Source of the DNA: Winogradskyella tangerina
GTDB taxonomy: Bacteria; Bacteroidota; Bacteroidia; Flavobacteriales; Flavobacteriaceae
DNA: 64,000 bases
Direction of reading: 5' to 3'
NCBI RefSeq assembly: GCF_003260205.1
Contig: NZ_QERF01000010.1
Location: 124,001 to 188,000, forward strand
The notes under the pieces are model-generated. The model saw only the letters and a list, made by a program, of their open reading frames with translations, ran no database searches and had not been told where the DNA came from. Within the stretch, counting starts at the first letter, position 1. Each line of letters opens with the position of its first letter. The position numbers and the translations under genes are program-made. Positions 45,774 through 54,117 of the stretch are shown here, piece after piece.

Positions 45774-46226
45774 TTATGCAAGCTTTATTTCATAAATGCG
45801 TGAAGTTTCTCCCCATGGGTGAAAACCATCTCCAACGTATTCAAAATCAAACTTTTCGTAATAACCGATATGACTTGTGCACAAATACAGATAGTTAAAG
45901 CCTAACTTTTTTGTATCGCCTTTTATTTTTTCAATTAGCAAATTACCATAAGAATTACCGCGGTAATTTTCGTCAATAAACAAGCCACAGAGCCAAGGAT
46001 AAAGATCACCACGACTAATAAAATCGTTAGTTATGAGTCCGGCACAGCCAATAATTTCGTTGTTGTGTTGTAGTAAATACCATTGCGGCAAGGCATTTCT
46101 TGCATTAATACTGTGAGCTATTGCATCTTCATAAATTTCGGGAAGAACGCTTTTCCAACGCTCCTGAAAATATGTAATGGCTATATCTATAAATTCTGGT
46201 TGCTCTCTGATGGAGATTATGTTCAT
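45774..46226 (-). CDS. GNAT-family N-acetyltransferase
   Basis: 150 residues from ATG 46226; an in-frame TTG at 46250 adds eight codons but is less likely. Motif A region LCGLFIDENYRGNSYGNLLIEKIKG (acetyl-CoA pyrophosphate loop) and LYLCTSHIGYYEKFDFEYVGDG at the C-terminus are typical. The acceptor is not known. It is followed by TfoX-N and a DUF4440-like gene in the same direction. Confidence 0.85.
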   Translation of the reverse strand: MNIISIREQPEFIDIAITYFQERWKSVLPEIYEDAIAHSINARNALPQWYLLQHNNEIIGCAGLITNDFISRGDLYPWLCGLFIDENYRGNSYGNLLIEKIKGDTKKLGFNYLYLCTSHIGYYEKFDFEYVGDGFHPWGETSRIYEIKLA

Positions 46227-46272
46227 CTTTTTGAAATTGTTCCGAAGCAATTTACATCATAAAGAATTAGCA

Positions 46273-46626
46273 TTATGGTTTTTGATATTGAGATTTATTA
46301 TAGTCAACTGCTTTGGTGACCCAATAGTCGAGATCTGTATCGAGATCAAATCCTTCAGGAGTAATAAAAATATAGCCTTTCATAGGTCTACCTGTAAAAT
46401 CCATTGGTAAACATTCCTCTTTGTGAATTTCTTGGTCGTAGGTGTCAACTCCGATTTTCGCCATAAGTAAGCTATCACCATATTTTTTATCGATATGAGT
46501 ACCGCAGCACATCTTATCATTGACCATAAAAACCAGTCCACCCATCATTTTTTTAGCATAAAAGGGCACATTTTTACTAGAAATAATCTGATGGATTCTA
46601 TCGCCTAAGTGTTCATCATATGCCAT
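46273..46626 (-). CDS. TfoX/Sxy N-terminal-domain protein
   Basis: 117 residues. KMMGGLVFMVNDKMCCG and LLMAKIGVDTYDQEI, then GRPMKGYIFI, fit the TfoX N-terminal fold. Full TfoX regulates natural competence in Gammaproteobacteria; stand-alone N-domain proteins are common in Bacteroidetes and their role is unknown. It is 11 bases from the next minus-strand gene. Confidence 0.8.
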   Translation of the reverse strand: MAYDEHLGDRIHQIISSKNVPFYAKKMMGGLVFMVNDKMCCGTHIDKKYGDSLLMAKIGVDTYDQEIHKEECLPMDFTGRPMKGYIFITPEGFDLDTDLDYWVTKAVDYNKSQYQKP

Positions 46627-46637
46627 ATTTCTTTGGT

Positions 46638-47138
46638 TTAGTTGGTTTCAGGTTTATTTGTTGAAGTGACACAATCAATTTTCCATTGATCACCATATTT
46701 TCTGTATATGGCGGTCCAAGCAAAATGTGTTTCGCTTTGCGTTAATTCGCCGTCTTCATTTTCACTTGTAATTGCAACGATCTTATCAACAATGGTGTAG
46801 GCCATCGTGCCGTCATCAGAAAATTTTATGACAGGTTCAGAGACATCATCCCATTTTAAGAATTCTACGCTCGAAAAATAACCATGATACCTCGAAATTG
46901 TTTCGCCTTTTTCAGGTTTACTAATGATACCACGATTAACAGAAATGAAATTATCTGAAAGTTGATCTGCAAATGCGATGGAATCTTTCTTGAAATGATA
47001 ATGGCGTTGTGCATGATGAAGGTCGAGAATTTTGGCTTTTTCAGATTCTAAATCCACAGGATGTTCAGAATTACAGGATAAAAACAAGAGTGCAAAAAGC
47101 AACAGCAGAAATGCTCTGAATGTGATGATTGATTTCAT
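46638..47138 (-). CDS. Lipoprotein with DUF4440 / SnoaL-like domain
   Basis: 166 residues. Signal ends in LLFLSCNSE (lipidated Cys22). The body (ILDLHHAQRHYHFKKDSIAFADQLSDNFISVNRGIISKP, then AYTIVDKIVAIT, FAWTAIYRKYGDQWKIDCVTSTNK) has the cone-shaped NTF2-like pattern of DUF4440. No activity can be assigned. Confidence 0.8.
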   Translation of the reverse strand: MKSIITFRAFLLLLFALLFLSCNSEHPVDLESEKAKILDLHHAQRHYHFKKDSIAFADQLSDNFISVNRGIISKPEKGETISRYHGYFSSVEFLKWDDVSEPVIKFSDDGTMAYTIVDKIVAITSENEDGELTQSETHFAWTAIYRKYGDQWKIDCVTSTNKPETN

Positions 47139-47233
47139 AATGAATTTAGCTTAGTCCTACTAATTTAGGCAAATGCGTAGAAAACTAATTCCTTTTGGCA
47201 AAAGTTTATGACCAGATAGAAAATGCCAGGGAA

Positions 47234-48007
47234 CTATTTCAAATTCACTGCAATTGTAGTGCTTGAAGTAACATAAAACGGAATAACATTGAACAGATCT
47301 GAAGACGTAGAATTGATATAATTGGGATCAGCTAGTTGGGCACGTAAGAATTTTGCCGAATCATAAACTTCCCAAACTTTTAATTCATTCGTTTTGCCAG
47401 AGCTATTATTGGCTTCCAATTTATTCCTTTTGATCAATTTTTTGGCCAGGGATTCATCGACCAATTTCATGGTTTTACTTGAACCAGTTTTATCGTTGAT
47501 TTTGAGAATTACCCAAAAGAATTTTTTATTGTTGTCGATTGCATTGTGCTTATTCGGAGAAAGCATGTTTTCAATTTTAATGTTCGACGAACCATTAATG
47601 GGTTTCATGTTTTCATCTAACATAATAGCACTATCATAAGATGCATTTTTGCCGTCCTTTGTAGAGTTCTGTGATGAGGTGTCATCTCTTTCATAGCGTA
47701 CAATTTCCATCAAAATAACTTTGTCTTCGAGTTTAGCTTCAACTACAAATTCTCCAATTGGCAAGTCAGAAATTGAAATTTTAGCATCGGATTGATCAAG
47801 CATTACTATTTTTTCGAAATCTTCATTAAAGATTTCAACCTTTAAAATCTTTTGTTCACAACCTAAAACTAAACTATCTCTAGTTTTATTGAGTTGATGT
47901 TTGAGTTCCTTTGCTTTCGGATTGAAATTTTTGAGCAGCACAGTATTCTGACCATTAAGACTAATAGTCAAAAACAACATAAGTAGCGAAAATAGTGTCT
48001 TATACAT
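47234..48007 (-). CDS. Secreted protein, unrecognised family (paralogue of 42381-43118)
   Basis: 257 residues from ATG 48007; the GTG three codons upstream is a weaker start. Signal peptide MYKTLFSLLMLFLTISLNGQ. It shares with the 42381 protein TVLLKNFNPKAKELKHQLNKTRDSLVL, the middle KKFFWVILKINDKTGSSKTMKLVDESLAKKLIKR, and ELKVWEVYDSAKFLRAQLADPNYINSTSSDLFNVIPFY. The middle is a variable low-complexity linker. The two genes lie 4 kb apart with five unrelated genes between, so the pair is an old duplication or was separated later. Function unknown. Confidence 0.65.
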   Translation of the reverse strand: MYKTLFSLLMLFLTISLNGQNTVLLKNFNPKAKELKHQLNKTRDSLVLGCEQKILKVEIFNEDFEKIVMLDQSDAKISISDLPIGEFVVEAKLEDKVILMEIVRYERDDTSSQNSTKDGKNASYDSAIMLDENMKPINGSSNIKIENMLSPNKHNAIDNNKKFFWVILKINDKTGSSKTMKLVDESLAKKLIKRNKLEANNSSGKTNELKVWEVYDSAKFLRAQLADPNYINSTSSDLFNVIPFYVTSSTTIAVNLK

Positions 48008-48176
48008 AATGATCACATTTAGATTTGAGGCTATAATATGCTATGTATCTACTACTAAAGTTACGGGCTTTTAGCGAAGGATTTACAGATTTAAGATGTT
48101 TTGCAATTTTCTGGGATGATATACTTCGAAATAAGATGTACAGCAAAAAAATAGGATTTAATAACCCCTTTTTTTG

Positions 48177-48190
48177 ACCGTTTAAACGGT
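48177..48190. promoter_or_regulatory. Perfect palindrome upstream of DUF4230-TetR operon
   Basis: ACCGTTTAAACGGT is a 14-bp perfect palindrome 19 bases before the DUF4230 ATG. Its half-site ACCGTTT differs from that of the paaE operator, so two different proteins, or another regulator, may bind. Autoregulation by the TetR protein is possible but not indicated by sequence. Confidence 0.5.
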
Positions 48191-48209
48191 AATTTAGTTA
48201 AATTAGCCT

Positions 48210-48830
48210 ATGCGAAAAATTCTATTTGGAGTTGTCATAACCCTAGTCGTCTTATTCACTTTTAAATACTGTGGGGAAAAATCTGAGGACAAAATTGTGC
48301 TTCAGGAAAACTCAACATTAATTCAGGAGCAAATTAAGAATGTGGGGAAACTTGTAGTCACAGAAGGACATTTTAGTGAGGTGTTTACCTATAAGAATTC
48401 CAAGTCGATATTTGGTGATTGGCTTGAAGCCGAAAAACAGGCCATTGTAATCGTAAATGCAGATGTCACCGTCGGATATGATCTTAGCAAGTTAGAATAT
48501 AAAATCGATGAAGATTCTAAAACGCTGCAAATTCTGAATATTCCCGATGAAGAAATAAATATTAATCCAGATCTTGAATATTATGATATTCAGGCAGATT
48601 TCTTAAATCAATTTGAAGCCAAAGACTACAATGACATCAAAGAAACGGTAAAAGCTTCTCTTATGAAAAAAATTGATAGTTCCGAACTAAAGTCGAACGC
48701 ACAAAATAGACTGCTTAGCGAGTTATCTAAATTTTATATCCTAACAAAATCCTTAGGCTGGACACTGAAATACAATACAACACCGATTGAGTCTATAGAA
48801 TCTTTTAAAACCATCGACTTCAAACTTTGA
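48210..48830 (+). CDS. DUF4230 protein, membrane anchored
   Basis: 206 residues. One N-terminal hydrophobic segment (KILFGVVITLVVLFTFKYC) and a beta-rich periplasmic domain (VGKLVVTEGHFSEVFTYKNSK, VIVNADVTVGYDLSKLEYKID, KSLGWTLKYNT) match DUF4230. Function unknown. Its stop TGA overlaps the TTG start of the TetR gene by three bases, so the two are coupled. Confidence 0.8.
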   Translation: MRKILFGVVITLVVLFTFKYCGEKSEDKIVLQENSTLIQEQIKNVGKLVVTEGHFSEVFTYKNSKSIFGDWLEAEKQAIVIVNADVTVGYDLSKLEYKIDEDSKTLQILNIPDEEININPDLEYYDIQADFLNQFEAKDYNDIKETVKASLMKKIDSSELKSNAQNRLLSELSKFYILTKSLGWTLKYNTTPIESIESFKTIDFKL

Positions 48831-49399
48831 GTAAAACTGAAACCCGAAAAGATGAAATCATTAGAGTAGCCGCAAGGTTATTCAAGGAGAAAGGATATAG
48901 CGCAGTAACTATGCGCGATCTCGCTGCAGAAATGGGTATTAAAGCGGCAAGTTTGTACAACCATATCAATTCTAAACAAGATATTCTCGATGAGATCATC
49001 ATCAATCTAGCTGAAGCTTTCACGGCAGGAATGAAGGAGATTCAGACTTCTGATCAGAGTTGTATAGGCAAACTAAAAGAGATCATCGAGTTACATGTGA
49101 AACTTTCTAGTCAGAACATTTATGGCATGGCATCACTAAATAATGATTGGATGCATCTCACAGAAAAACGCGCTTATTATAAAAAACTACGAACGGATTA
49201 CGAAGATGACTTTAGGCATATTCTAGAAGAAGGTATTACTTCCGGAGAAATCATAAACGAAAAGCCTGAAGTAATGATGTTTTCAATATTAACGACACTG
49301 CGCTCACTTTACATTTGGATACCGAAGAAAGAAGATCTAGATCTTAAAGAACTAACAACATCACTCCATCAAATCCTAATTACCGGAATTAACAAATAG
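48827..49399 (+). CDS. TetR-family regulator, likely repressor of the paa operon
   Basis: 190 residues. N-terminal HTH (DEIIRVAARLFKEKGYSAVTMRDLAAEMGIKAASLYNHINSKQDIL) of TetR type; the C-terminal ligand domain has no recognisable specificity. The start is TTG at 48827: no in-frame ATG occurs before residue 28, which lies inside the DNA-binding domain. The next gene is paaE, and a 20-bp inverted repeat overlaps its promoter. Phenylacetyl-CoA is the expected ligand by analogy with PaaR-type repressors; this is inference. Confidence 0.85.
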   Translation: MSKTETRKDEIIRVAARLFKEKGYSAVTMRDLAAEMGIKAASLYNHINSKQDILDEIIINLAEAFTAGMKEIQTSDQSCIGKLKEIIELHVKLSSQNIYGMASLNNDWMHLTEKRAYYKKLRTDYEDDFRHILEEGITSGEIINEKPEVMMFSILTTLRSLYIWIPKKEDLDLKELTTSLHQILITGINK

Positions 49400-49415
49400 T
49401 TTAGATTTAATTTTA

Positions 49416-49423
49416 TAACTTTG
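49416..49423 (+). promoter_or_regulatory. -7 element of the paa operon
   Basis: TAACTTTG is an exact TAnnTTTG match, 42 bases before the paaE ATG. The inverted repeat at 49430-49449 starts six bases after it. Confidence 0.55.
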
Positions 49424-49429
49424 CTGAAT

Positions 49430-49449
49430 AAACTAACAAGTGTTAGTTT
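49430..49449. promoter_or_regulatory. Probable TetR operator of the paa operon
   Basis: AAACTAACAAGTGTTAGTTT: nine-base arms AAACTAACA and TGTTAGTTT around AG. It covers the predicted transcription start, a repressor position, and lies between the TetR gene and paaE. Dyads of this size are typical for TetR dimers. Confidence 0.7.
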
Positions 49450-49465
49450 GAAATTTTATAATTGA

Positions 49466-50539
49466 ATGGCGGAGTTCCATAACTTAAAAGTTGAAGATAT
49501 TTACAAAGAAACAGAAGATACTTCTGTGGTTACTTTTGAAGTACCTTCAAATTTAGTAGAGGCGTTTAAGTTTAGACAGGGACAACATCTTACCCTGAAA
49601 GCTGATATCAATGGCGAAGATGTACGCCGTTCATATTCGCTTTGTTCAAGTCCTAACGAAGCCAAGTGGCAAGTTGCGGTCAAACAAATCCCTGGTGGTA
49701 AATTTTCAACCTATATCAACGAAGAGCTTCAGACTGGAGATGTTATTGAAGTGATGGCACCAAGTGGCACATTCGGAGTAGATAGCCATGCGGATAACGA
49801 CAAAAACTATTTATTCTTTGCCGCTGGAAGTGGAATTACACCCGTAATATCCATGATAAAAACACATCTGGAAGCTGAACCTAATTCTACTTGCAAGTTA
49901 TTTTATGTGAATAAGACCGCAAAATCAATTATCTTTAAGGAAGAACTTGAACAACTTCGGAATAAGTACTTCGGAAGACTTGAAATATATTATTTCTTAA
50001 CTCAGGAGCGTCGCGATATTGAATTATTTAACGGACGATTCGACGATGATAAAATGAAAGTCCTCACTAAGACCTTCATCGACATTCCAGATACCAACGA
50101 AGTATTTTTATGTGGTCCTGAAAAAATGGTGAACTACGTAAGCGAATATTTGATCAATGCAGGATTGCCCAAAGAATTAGTTCATTTCGAATTGTTTGTT
50201 ACAGGTTTATCCGAAGAGGACATTAAACGCCAAGAACGTTTAGCAAAACAAAACGTAGAAGGTACAGAAGTGATCATTGTCGATGGTGGAAAGGAATTCT
50301 TATTCACCATGACGAGCGATTACGACAATATCCTCGATGCAGCATTAAATGCTGGTGCGGATTTACCATTTGCCTGTAAAGGTGGTGTTTGTAGTACCTG
50401 TAAATGTCAGGTGACTGAAGGTGAAGTTGAAATGAAAATCAACTATGCTTTAGAAGATAAAGAAGTCGCCCAAAATTTTGTTTTAAGTTGTCAGGCTGTG
50501 CCAACAACTGATAAAGTAGTCGTAGACTTTGATGTCTAG
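49466..50539 (+). CDS. paaE: Phenylacetyl-CoA 1,2-epoxidase reductase PaaE
   Basis: 357 residues. FAD domain (RRSYSLCSSP), NAD domain (FFAAGSGITPVISMIKTHLE, FLCGPEKM) and C-terminal plant-type [2Fe-2S] ferredoxin domain (CKGGVCSTCKCQVTEG and a late Cys). It passes electrons from NAD(P)H to the PaaABC di-iron epoxidase. It is the first gene of the paa cluster here, whereas in E. coli it is fifth. Confidence 0.95.
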   Translation: MAEFHNLKVEDIYKETEDTSVVTFEVPSNLVEAFKFRQGQHLTLKADINGEDVRRSYSLCSSPNEAKWQVAVKQIPGGKFSTYINEELQTGDVIEVMAPSGTFGVDSHADNDKNYLFFAAGSGITPVISMIKTHLEAEPNSTCKLFYVNKTAKSIIFKEELEQLRNKYFGRLEIYYFLTQERRDIELFNGRFDDDKMKVLTKTFIDIPDTNEVFLCGPEKMVNYVSEYLINAGLPKELVHFELFVTGLSEEDIKRQERLAKQNVEGTEVIIVDGGKEFLFTMTSDYDNILDAALNAGADLPFACKGGVCSTCKCQVTEGEVEMKINYALEDKEVAQNFVLSCQAVPTTDKVVVDFDV

Positions 50540-50626
50540 TTTGAAGCATCAAATCAACATAAATGAAAAAGAAATTAAATTAAAATTTGCTTGTGGACTT
50601 GAGCCAATAGCACAAAGCCAAAAAAA

Positions 50627-51583
50627 ATGAGTGAAGAACAAATTAGAAGTTTAGAAAGAAATTTTAATGAGCGTATTGAGCGCGATGAAAAGATCGAGCC
50701 TAAGGACTGGATGCCAGAGAAATACCGCCAGACTCACATCCGACAAATATCTCAACATGCCCATTCAGAGATCGTCGGAATGCTTCCAGAAGGTAACTGG
50801 ATCACACGTGCGCCATCTCTTAGACGTAAAGTAGCGTTGTTAGCAAAAGTACAGGATGAAGCTGGTCATGGACTCTACTTATATAGCGCGTGCGAAACGC
50901 TTGGTGTAACTAGAGATGAATTATACGAGCAATTACACACGGGCAAAGCCAAATACTCTAGTATTTTTAATTATCCAGCACTAACATGGGCTGATATGGG
51001 TGCTATTGGTTGGTTAGTTGATGGTGCTGCAATCATTAATCAGGTGCCACTTTGTAATACTTCTTATGGCCCATACGCCAGAGCAATGATCCGTGTATGT
51101 AAAGAAGAAAGTTTTCACCAGAGACAAGGCTTCGAGATCATGTTGAAATTGGCAAATGGTACACCAGAACAAAAAGAGTTGGCACAAGATGCCTTGAACA
51201 GATGGTGGTGGCCAAGTTTAATGATGCTAGGACCAACGGATGATAAATCGGTTCATACTGAGCAATCCATGAAGTGGAAACTTAAACGTAAAACAAATGA
51301 CGAATTACGTCAGCAGTTTATTGACCAAACTGTGCCTCAAGCCGATGTTCTCGGATTAACAATTCCAGACCCTGATTTAAAGTGGAATGAAGAACGCCAG
51401 AGTTACGATTTTGGTGAAATCGATTGGGACGAATTCTGGCAAGTAGTTAAAGGTCATGGACCAATGAATAAAGAACGTATGAAGGCACGTGTTGGTGCTT
51501 GGGAACGTGGAACATGGGTGCGCGATGCAGCTATGGCTTACGCAGAAAAGAAACGTGCAAGAAAAGAAAAAGAAGCAGTTTAA
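50627..51583 (+). CDS. paaA: Phenylacetyl-CoA epoxidase catalytic subunit PaaA
   Basis: 318 residues, ferritin-like di-iron protein. Metal ligands sit in [19 protein letters not shown] and [13 protein letters not shown] (the ExxH pairs). It hydroxylates/epoxidises the ring of phenylacetyl-CoA together with PaaC, PaaB and the reductase PaaE. The start has 87 bases of spacer from paaE. Confidence 0.96.
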   Translation: MSEEQIRSLERNFNERIERDEKIEPKDWMPEKYRQTHIRQISQHAHSEIVGMLPEGNWITRAPSLRRKVALLAKVQDEAGHGLYLYSACETLGVTRDELYEQLHTGKAKYSSIFNYPALTWADMGAIGWLVDGAAIINQVPLCNTSYGPYARAMIRVCKEESFHQRQGFEIMLKLANGTPEQKELAQDALNRWWWPSLMMLGPTDDKSVHTEQSMKWKLKRKTNDELRQQFIDQTVPQADVLGLTIPDPDLKWNEERQSYDFGEIDWDEFWQVVKGHGPMNKERMKARVGAWERGTWVRDAAMAYAEKKRARKEKEAV

Positions 51584-51595
51584 AACAACAACGAT

Positions 51596-51883
51596 ATGGC
51601 AACAAAGAATTGGCCTCTATGGGAAATCTTCGTTCGAAGTAAAAACGGATTGGAACACAGACATTTTGGAAGTTTACATGCTGCAGATGCCGACATGGCA
51701 CTCGAAAATGCTAGAGATGTCTACACGCGTCGAAATGAAGGCGTAAGCATTTGGGTTGTAGAATCAAAGCATATTACAGCTTCAAACCCAGAAAACAATG
51801 GCGAGTTATTTGAGCCTGCTCAAGATAAAGTATATCGTCATCCTACGTTTTATGATGTTCCAGACGAAGTAAAGCATATGTAA
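51596..51883 (+). CDS. paaB: Phenylacetyl-CoA epoxidase subunit PaaB
   Basis: 95 residues, as usual. WPLWEIFVRSKNGLEHRHFGSLHAADADMALENARDVYTRRNEGVSIWVVES is the PaaB signature. Structural subunit that bridges PaaA-PaaC; 12 bases after paaA. Confidence 0.96.
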   Translation: MATKNWPLWEIFVRSKNGLEHRHFGSLHAADADMALENARDVYTRRNEGVSIWVVESKHITASNPENNGELFEPAQDKVYRHPTFYDVPDEVKHM

Positions 51884-51910
51884 TTCAACGTTGATATGCT
51901 CGCATGAATT

Positions 51911-51937
51911 GTCACACTGAGCGCAGTCGAAGTGTTG
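51911..51937. repeat. Interspersed inverted repeat, copy 2
   Basis: ACACT (51914-51918) and AGTGT (51931-51935) around GAGCGCAGTCGA. It lies between paaB and paaC, within the operon, and makes a spurious N-terminal extension of the paaC frame from 51904. Core GAGCnnnGTCGAA is shared with 37343. Confidence 0.6.
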
Positions 51938-51966
51938 CACATGTTTCCTATCATAAAAGTCAAAAA

Positions 51967-52722
51967 ATGAAAAACGAAAATTTATACAACTATATTCTCG
52001 GTATCGCTGACAATAGTTTGATCTTAGGTCAACGCCTAGGTGAGCTAACAGGCCATGGTCCAAACTTAGAAACAGATATTGCTTGTACCAATATTTCACT
52101 AGACTTATTTGGTCAGGTAAGAAGCTATTTTCAATATGCAGGAAAGATCGCTGGTGACGGACGCTCTGAGGATGATATTGCCATGCTCAGAAAAGAGCGC
52201 GAATACAAAAACGTACTTCTGGTAGAACAACCAAATACTAATTTTGCATACACCATAGCAAGGCAATTTTTGTTTGATGCTTATCACTTGGCCTTCTTAA
52301 AGGAGTTGCAAAAAAGTCCTGATCTAACCCTATCTGCGATCGCTAACAAATGTGTGAAGGAAGTAAGTTACCACGAACGATTCTCCTCTGATTGGGTGCG
52401 ACGACTAGGTGATGGCACTGAAGAAAGCCGAGAGAAAATGCAAGAAGCTATTAATGACCTTTGGATGTACACAGATGAATTATTCCATCAAACGGAAGCA
52501 GACAAAGCAGTCGTAGCAGAAGGTATCGGCGTAGATGTGACTAATTTGAAAACTGCTTATTACGCTTATGTTGCCGAGGTTTTAGAAGAGGCAACTTTAG
52601 AAGTGCCAGAAACCAAGTACTTCCAAAAGGGAGGTAAAAATGGTGTTCATACAGAGCATTTGGGATATATTTTAGCAGAATTACAATATATGCAGCGCAC
52701 CTATCCGAATATGGAGTGGTAA
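51967..52722 (+). CDS. paaC: Phenylacetyl-CoA epoxidase subunit PaaC
   Basis: 251 residues from ATG 51967; the frame from 51904 is an artefact of the repeat. KNENLYNYILGIADNSLILGQRLGELTGHGP and CVKEVSYHERFSSDWVRRLGDGTEES are typical. Structural partner of PaaA in the epoxidase complex. Its spacer to paaB contains the interspersed repeat. Confidence 0.95.
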   Translation: MKNENLYNYILGIADNSLILGQRLGELTGHGPNLETDIACTNISLDLFGQVRSYFQYAGKIAGDGRSEDDIAMLRKEREYKNVLLVEQPNTNFAYTIARQFLFDAYHLAFLKELQKSPDLTLSAIANKCVKEVSYHERFSSDWVRRLGDGTEESREKMQEAINDLWMYTDELFHQTEADKAVVAEGIGVDVTNLKTAYYAYVAEVLEEATLEVPETKYFQKGGKNGVHTEHLGYILAELQYMQRTYPNMEW

Positions 52723-52727
52723 AATAT

Positions 52728-53228
52728 ATGACAATCACAGAGCAACATATTGACGACATATTAATTCCAATACTAGAAGAAGTTTCGGACCCAGAGATTC
52801 CTGTATTGTCTATTATGGATATGGGTGTAGTGCGTTCTGCAAAGTTAATAGATGGAAAGGTTAAGGTCGAAATTACACCGACCTATAGTGGTTGTCCGGC
52901 AATGGACGTGATTGGAGATGACATTAAAACGGCATTGAAGAAGGCAGGATATGAAGCAGAGATCGATCTTATTTTACATCCTGCATGGACAACAGATTGG
53001 ATAACGCCACGTGGTCGAAAAGCGCTTGAGGATTACGGCATTGCAGCGCCATTAGAAGCTGATGCTGATAAGGCAGTTTTACTAGAAGGTAAACGATTGG
53101 TAAAATGTACTAATTGCGGTTCTCATAATACAAGGATGGTGAGTCAGTTTGGTTCTACAGCTTGTAAAGCACAGTTTCAGTGTGATGATTGCCAAGAGCC
53201 ATTCGATTACTTTAAATGTTTGAAATGA
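52728..53228 (+). CDS. paaD: PaaD-like iron-sulfur assembly/epoxidase accessory protein
   Basis: 166 residues from ATG 52728. N-terminal MIP18/DUF59-like domain (LIPILEEVSDPEIPVLSIMDMGVVRSAKL, ITPTYSGCPAMDVIGDDIK) and C-terminal zinc ribbon (CTNCGSHNTRM, CKAQFQCDDC). PaaD is thought to help mature the iron centre. It begins 6 bases after the paaC stop. Confidence 0.93.
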   Translation: MTITEQHIDDILIPILEEVSDPEIPVLSIMDMGVVRSAKLIDGKVKVEITPTYSGCPAMDVIGDDIKTALKKAGYEAEIDLILHPAWTTDWITPRGRKALEDYGIAAPLEADADKAVLLEGKRLVKCTNCGSHNTRMVSQFGSTACKAQFQCDDCQEPFDYFKCLK

Positions 53229-53312
53229 TATTCTGAAGTTTCTCAATGTTTTCAGAAAGACTTTAGACCAGATAACAACTAACTAAAAATCAAATAAAAA
53301 GAGAATAAAGGT

Positions 53313-54095
53313 ATGAGCAATTCCATTCTTTTAAAGATTGAGAACAAAGTAGCACACATTACGCTCAATAGGCCAGAAGTTTTCAATAGCTTTAATCGTG
53401 AAATGGCCTTGAGTCTGCAAGAAATCCTTAACCAATGCGAATCAAATTCCGAAGTAAGAGCTATCGTTCTTACAGGAAATGGAAAAGCTTTTTGTGCCGG
53501 ACAAGATCTAAAAGAAGTCACCACGCCAGAGCTTAATCCAGGATTCAAAAAAATATTAGAAGAGCACTACAATCCTATCATAAAACAGATCCGAGAAATC
53601 AGAAAACCGATAATTGGCGCCATTAATGGTGTAGCCGCAGGAGCTGGCGCAAACATTGCCTTAGCTTGTGATATCGTAGTTGCGCACGAAAAGGTAAGCT
53701 TTATTCAGGCCTTCAGTTTAATTGGTTTAGTGCCAGATAGTGCCGGAACCTATTTTTTACCGCGATTAATTGGTTTTCAAAAAGCGCAAGCGCTAGCGAT
53801 GCTTGGGGATAAAGTTTCTGCAGAAGAGGCAGAACGCATCGGAATGATCTACAAAGTGATTCCAATAGATCAGTTTCAGGATGAGGTTCATAATTTGGCT
53901 GAGAAATTAGCTAATATGCCAACAAAGGCTTTGGGAATGATCAAGGAATTATTTAATGCATCGATGACCAATTCATTAGATGACCAATTAGATATGGAGT
54001 CTAAATATCAAATCGAAGCAGCTCAAAGTGAAGACTATAAAGAAGGTGTTGCGGCATTTATTGAAAAACGCAAACCGAATTTTCAGGGTAGATAA
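53313..54095 (+). CDS. paaG: 1,2-epoxyphenylacetyl-CoA isomerase PaaG
   Basis: 260 residues, crotonase fold. Whole-length pattern matches E. coli PaaG: FCAGQDLKE, NGVAAGAGANIALACDIVVA, SFIQAFSLIGLVPDSAGTYFLPRL, and SEDYKEGVAAFIEKRKPNFQGR at the end. It turns the ring epoxide into the seven-membered oxepin-CoA. The hydratase-type Glu of GGGCEL is absent, as expected for PaaG. Confidence 0.92.
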   Translation: MSNSILLKIENKVAHITLNRPEVFNSFNREMALSLQEILNQCESNSEVRAIVLTGNGKAFCAGQDLKEVTTPELNPGFKKILEEHYNPIIKQIREIRKPIIGAINGVAAGAGANIALACDIVVAHEKVSFIQAFSLIGLVPDSAGTYFLPRLIGFQKAQALAMLGDKVSAEEAERIGMIYKVIPIDQFQDEVHNLAEKLANMPTKALGMIKELFNASMTNSLDDQLDMESKYQIEAAQSEDYKEGVAAFIEKRKPNFQGR

Positions 54096-54117
54096 AAACT
54101 AAAAAGTGTCCCCAGGA

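Noticed and set aside
51904-51966. N-terminal extension of PaaC
   Set aside because: It translates the interspersed repeat; known PaaC proteins start at the equivalent of ATG 51967.
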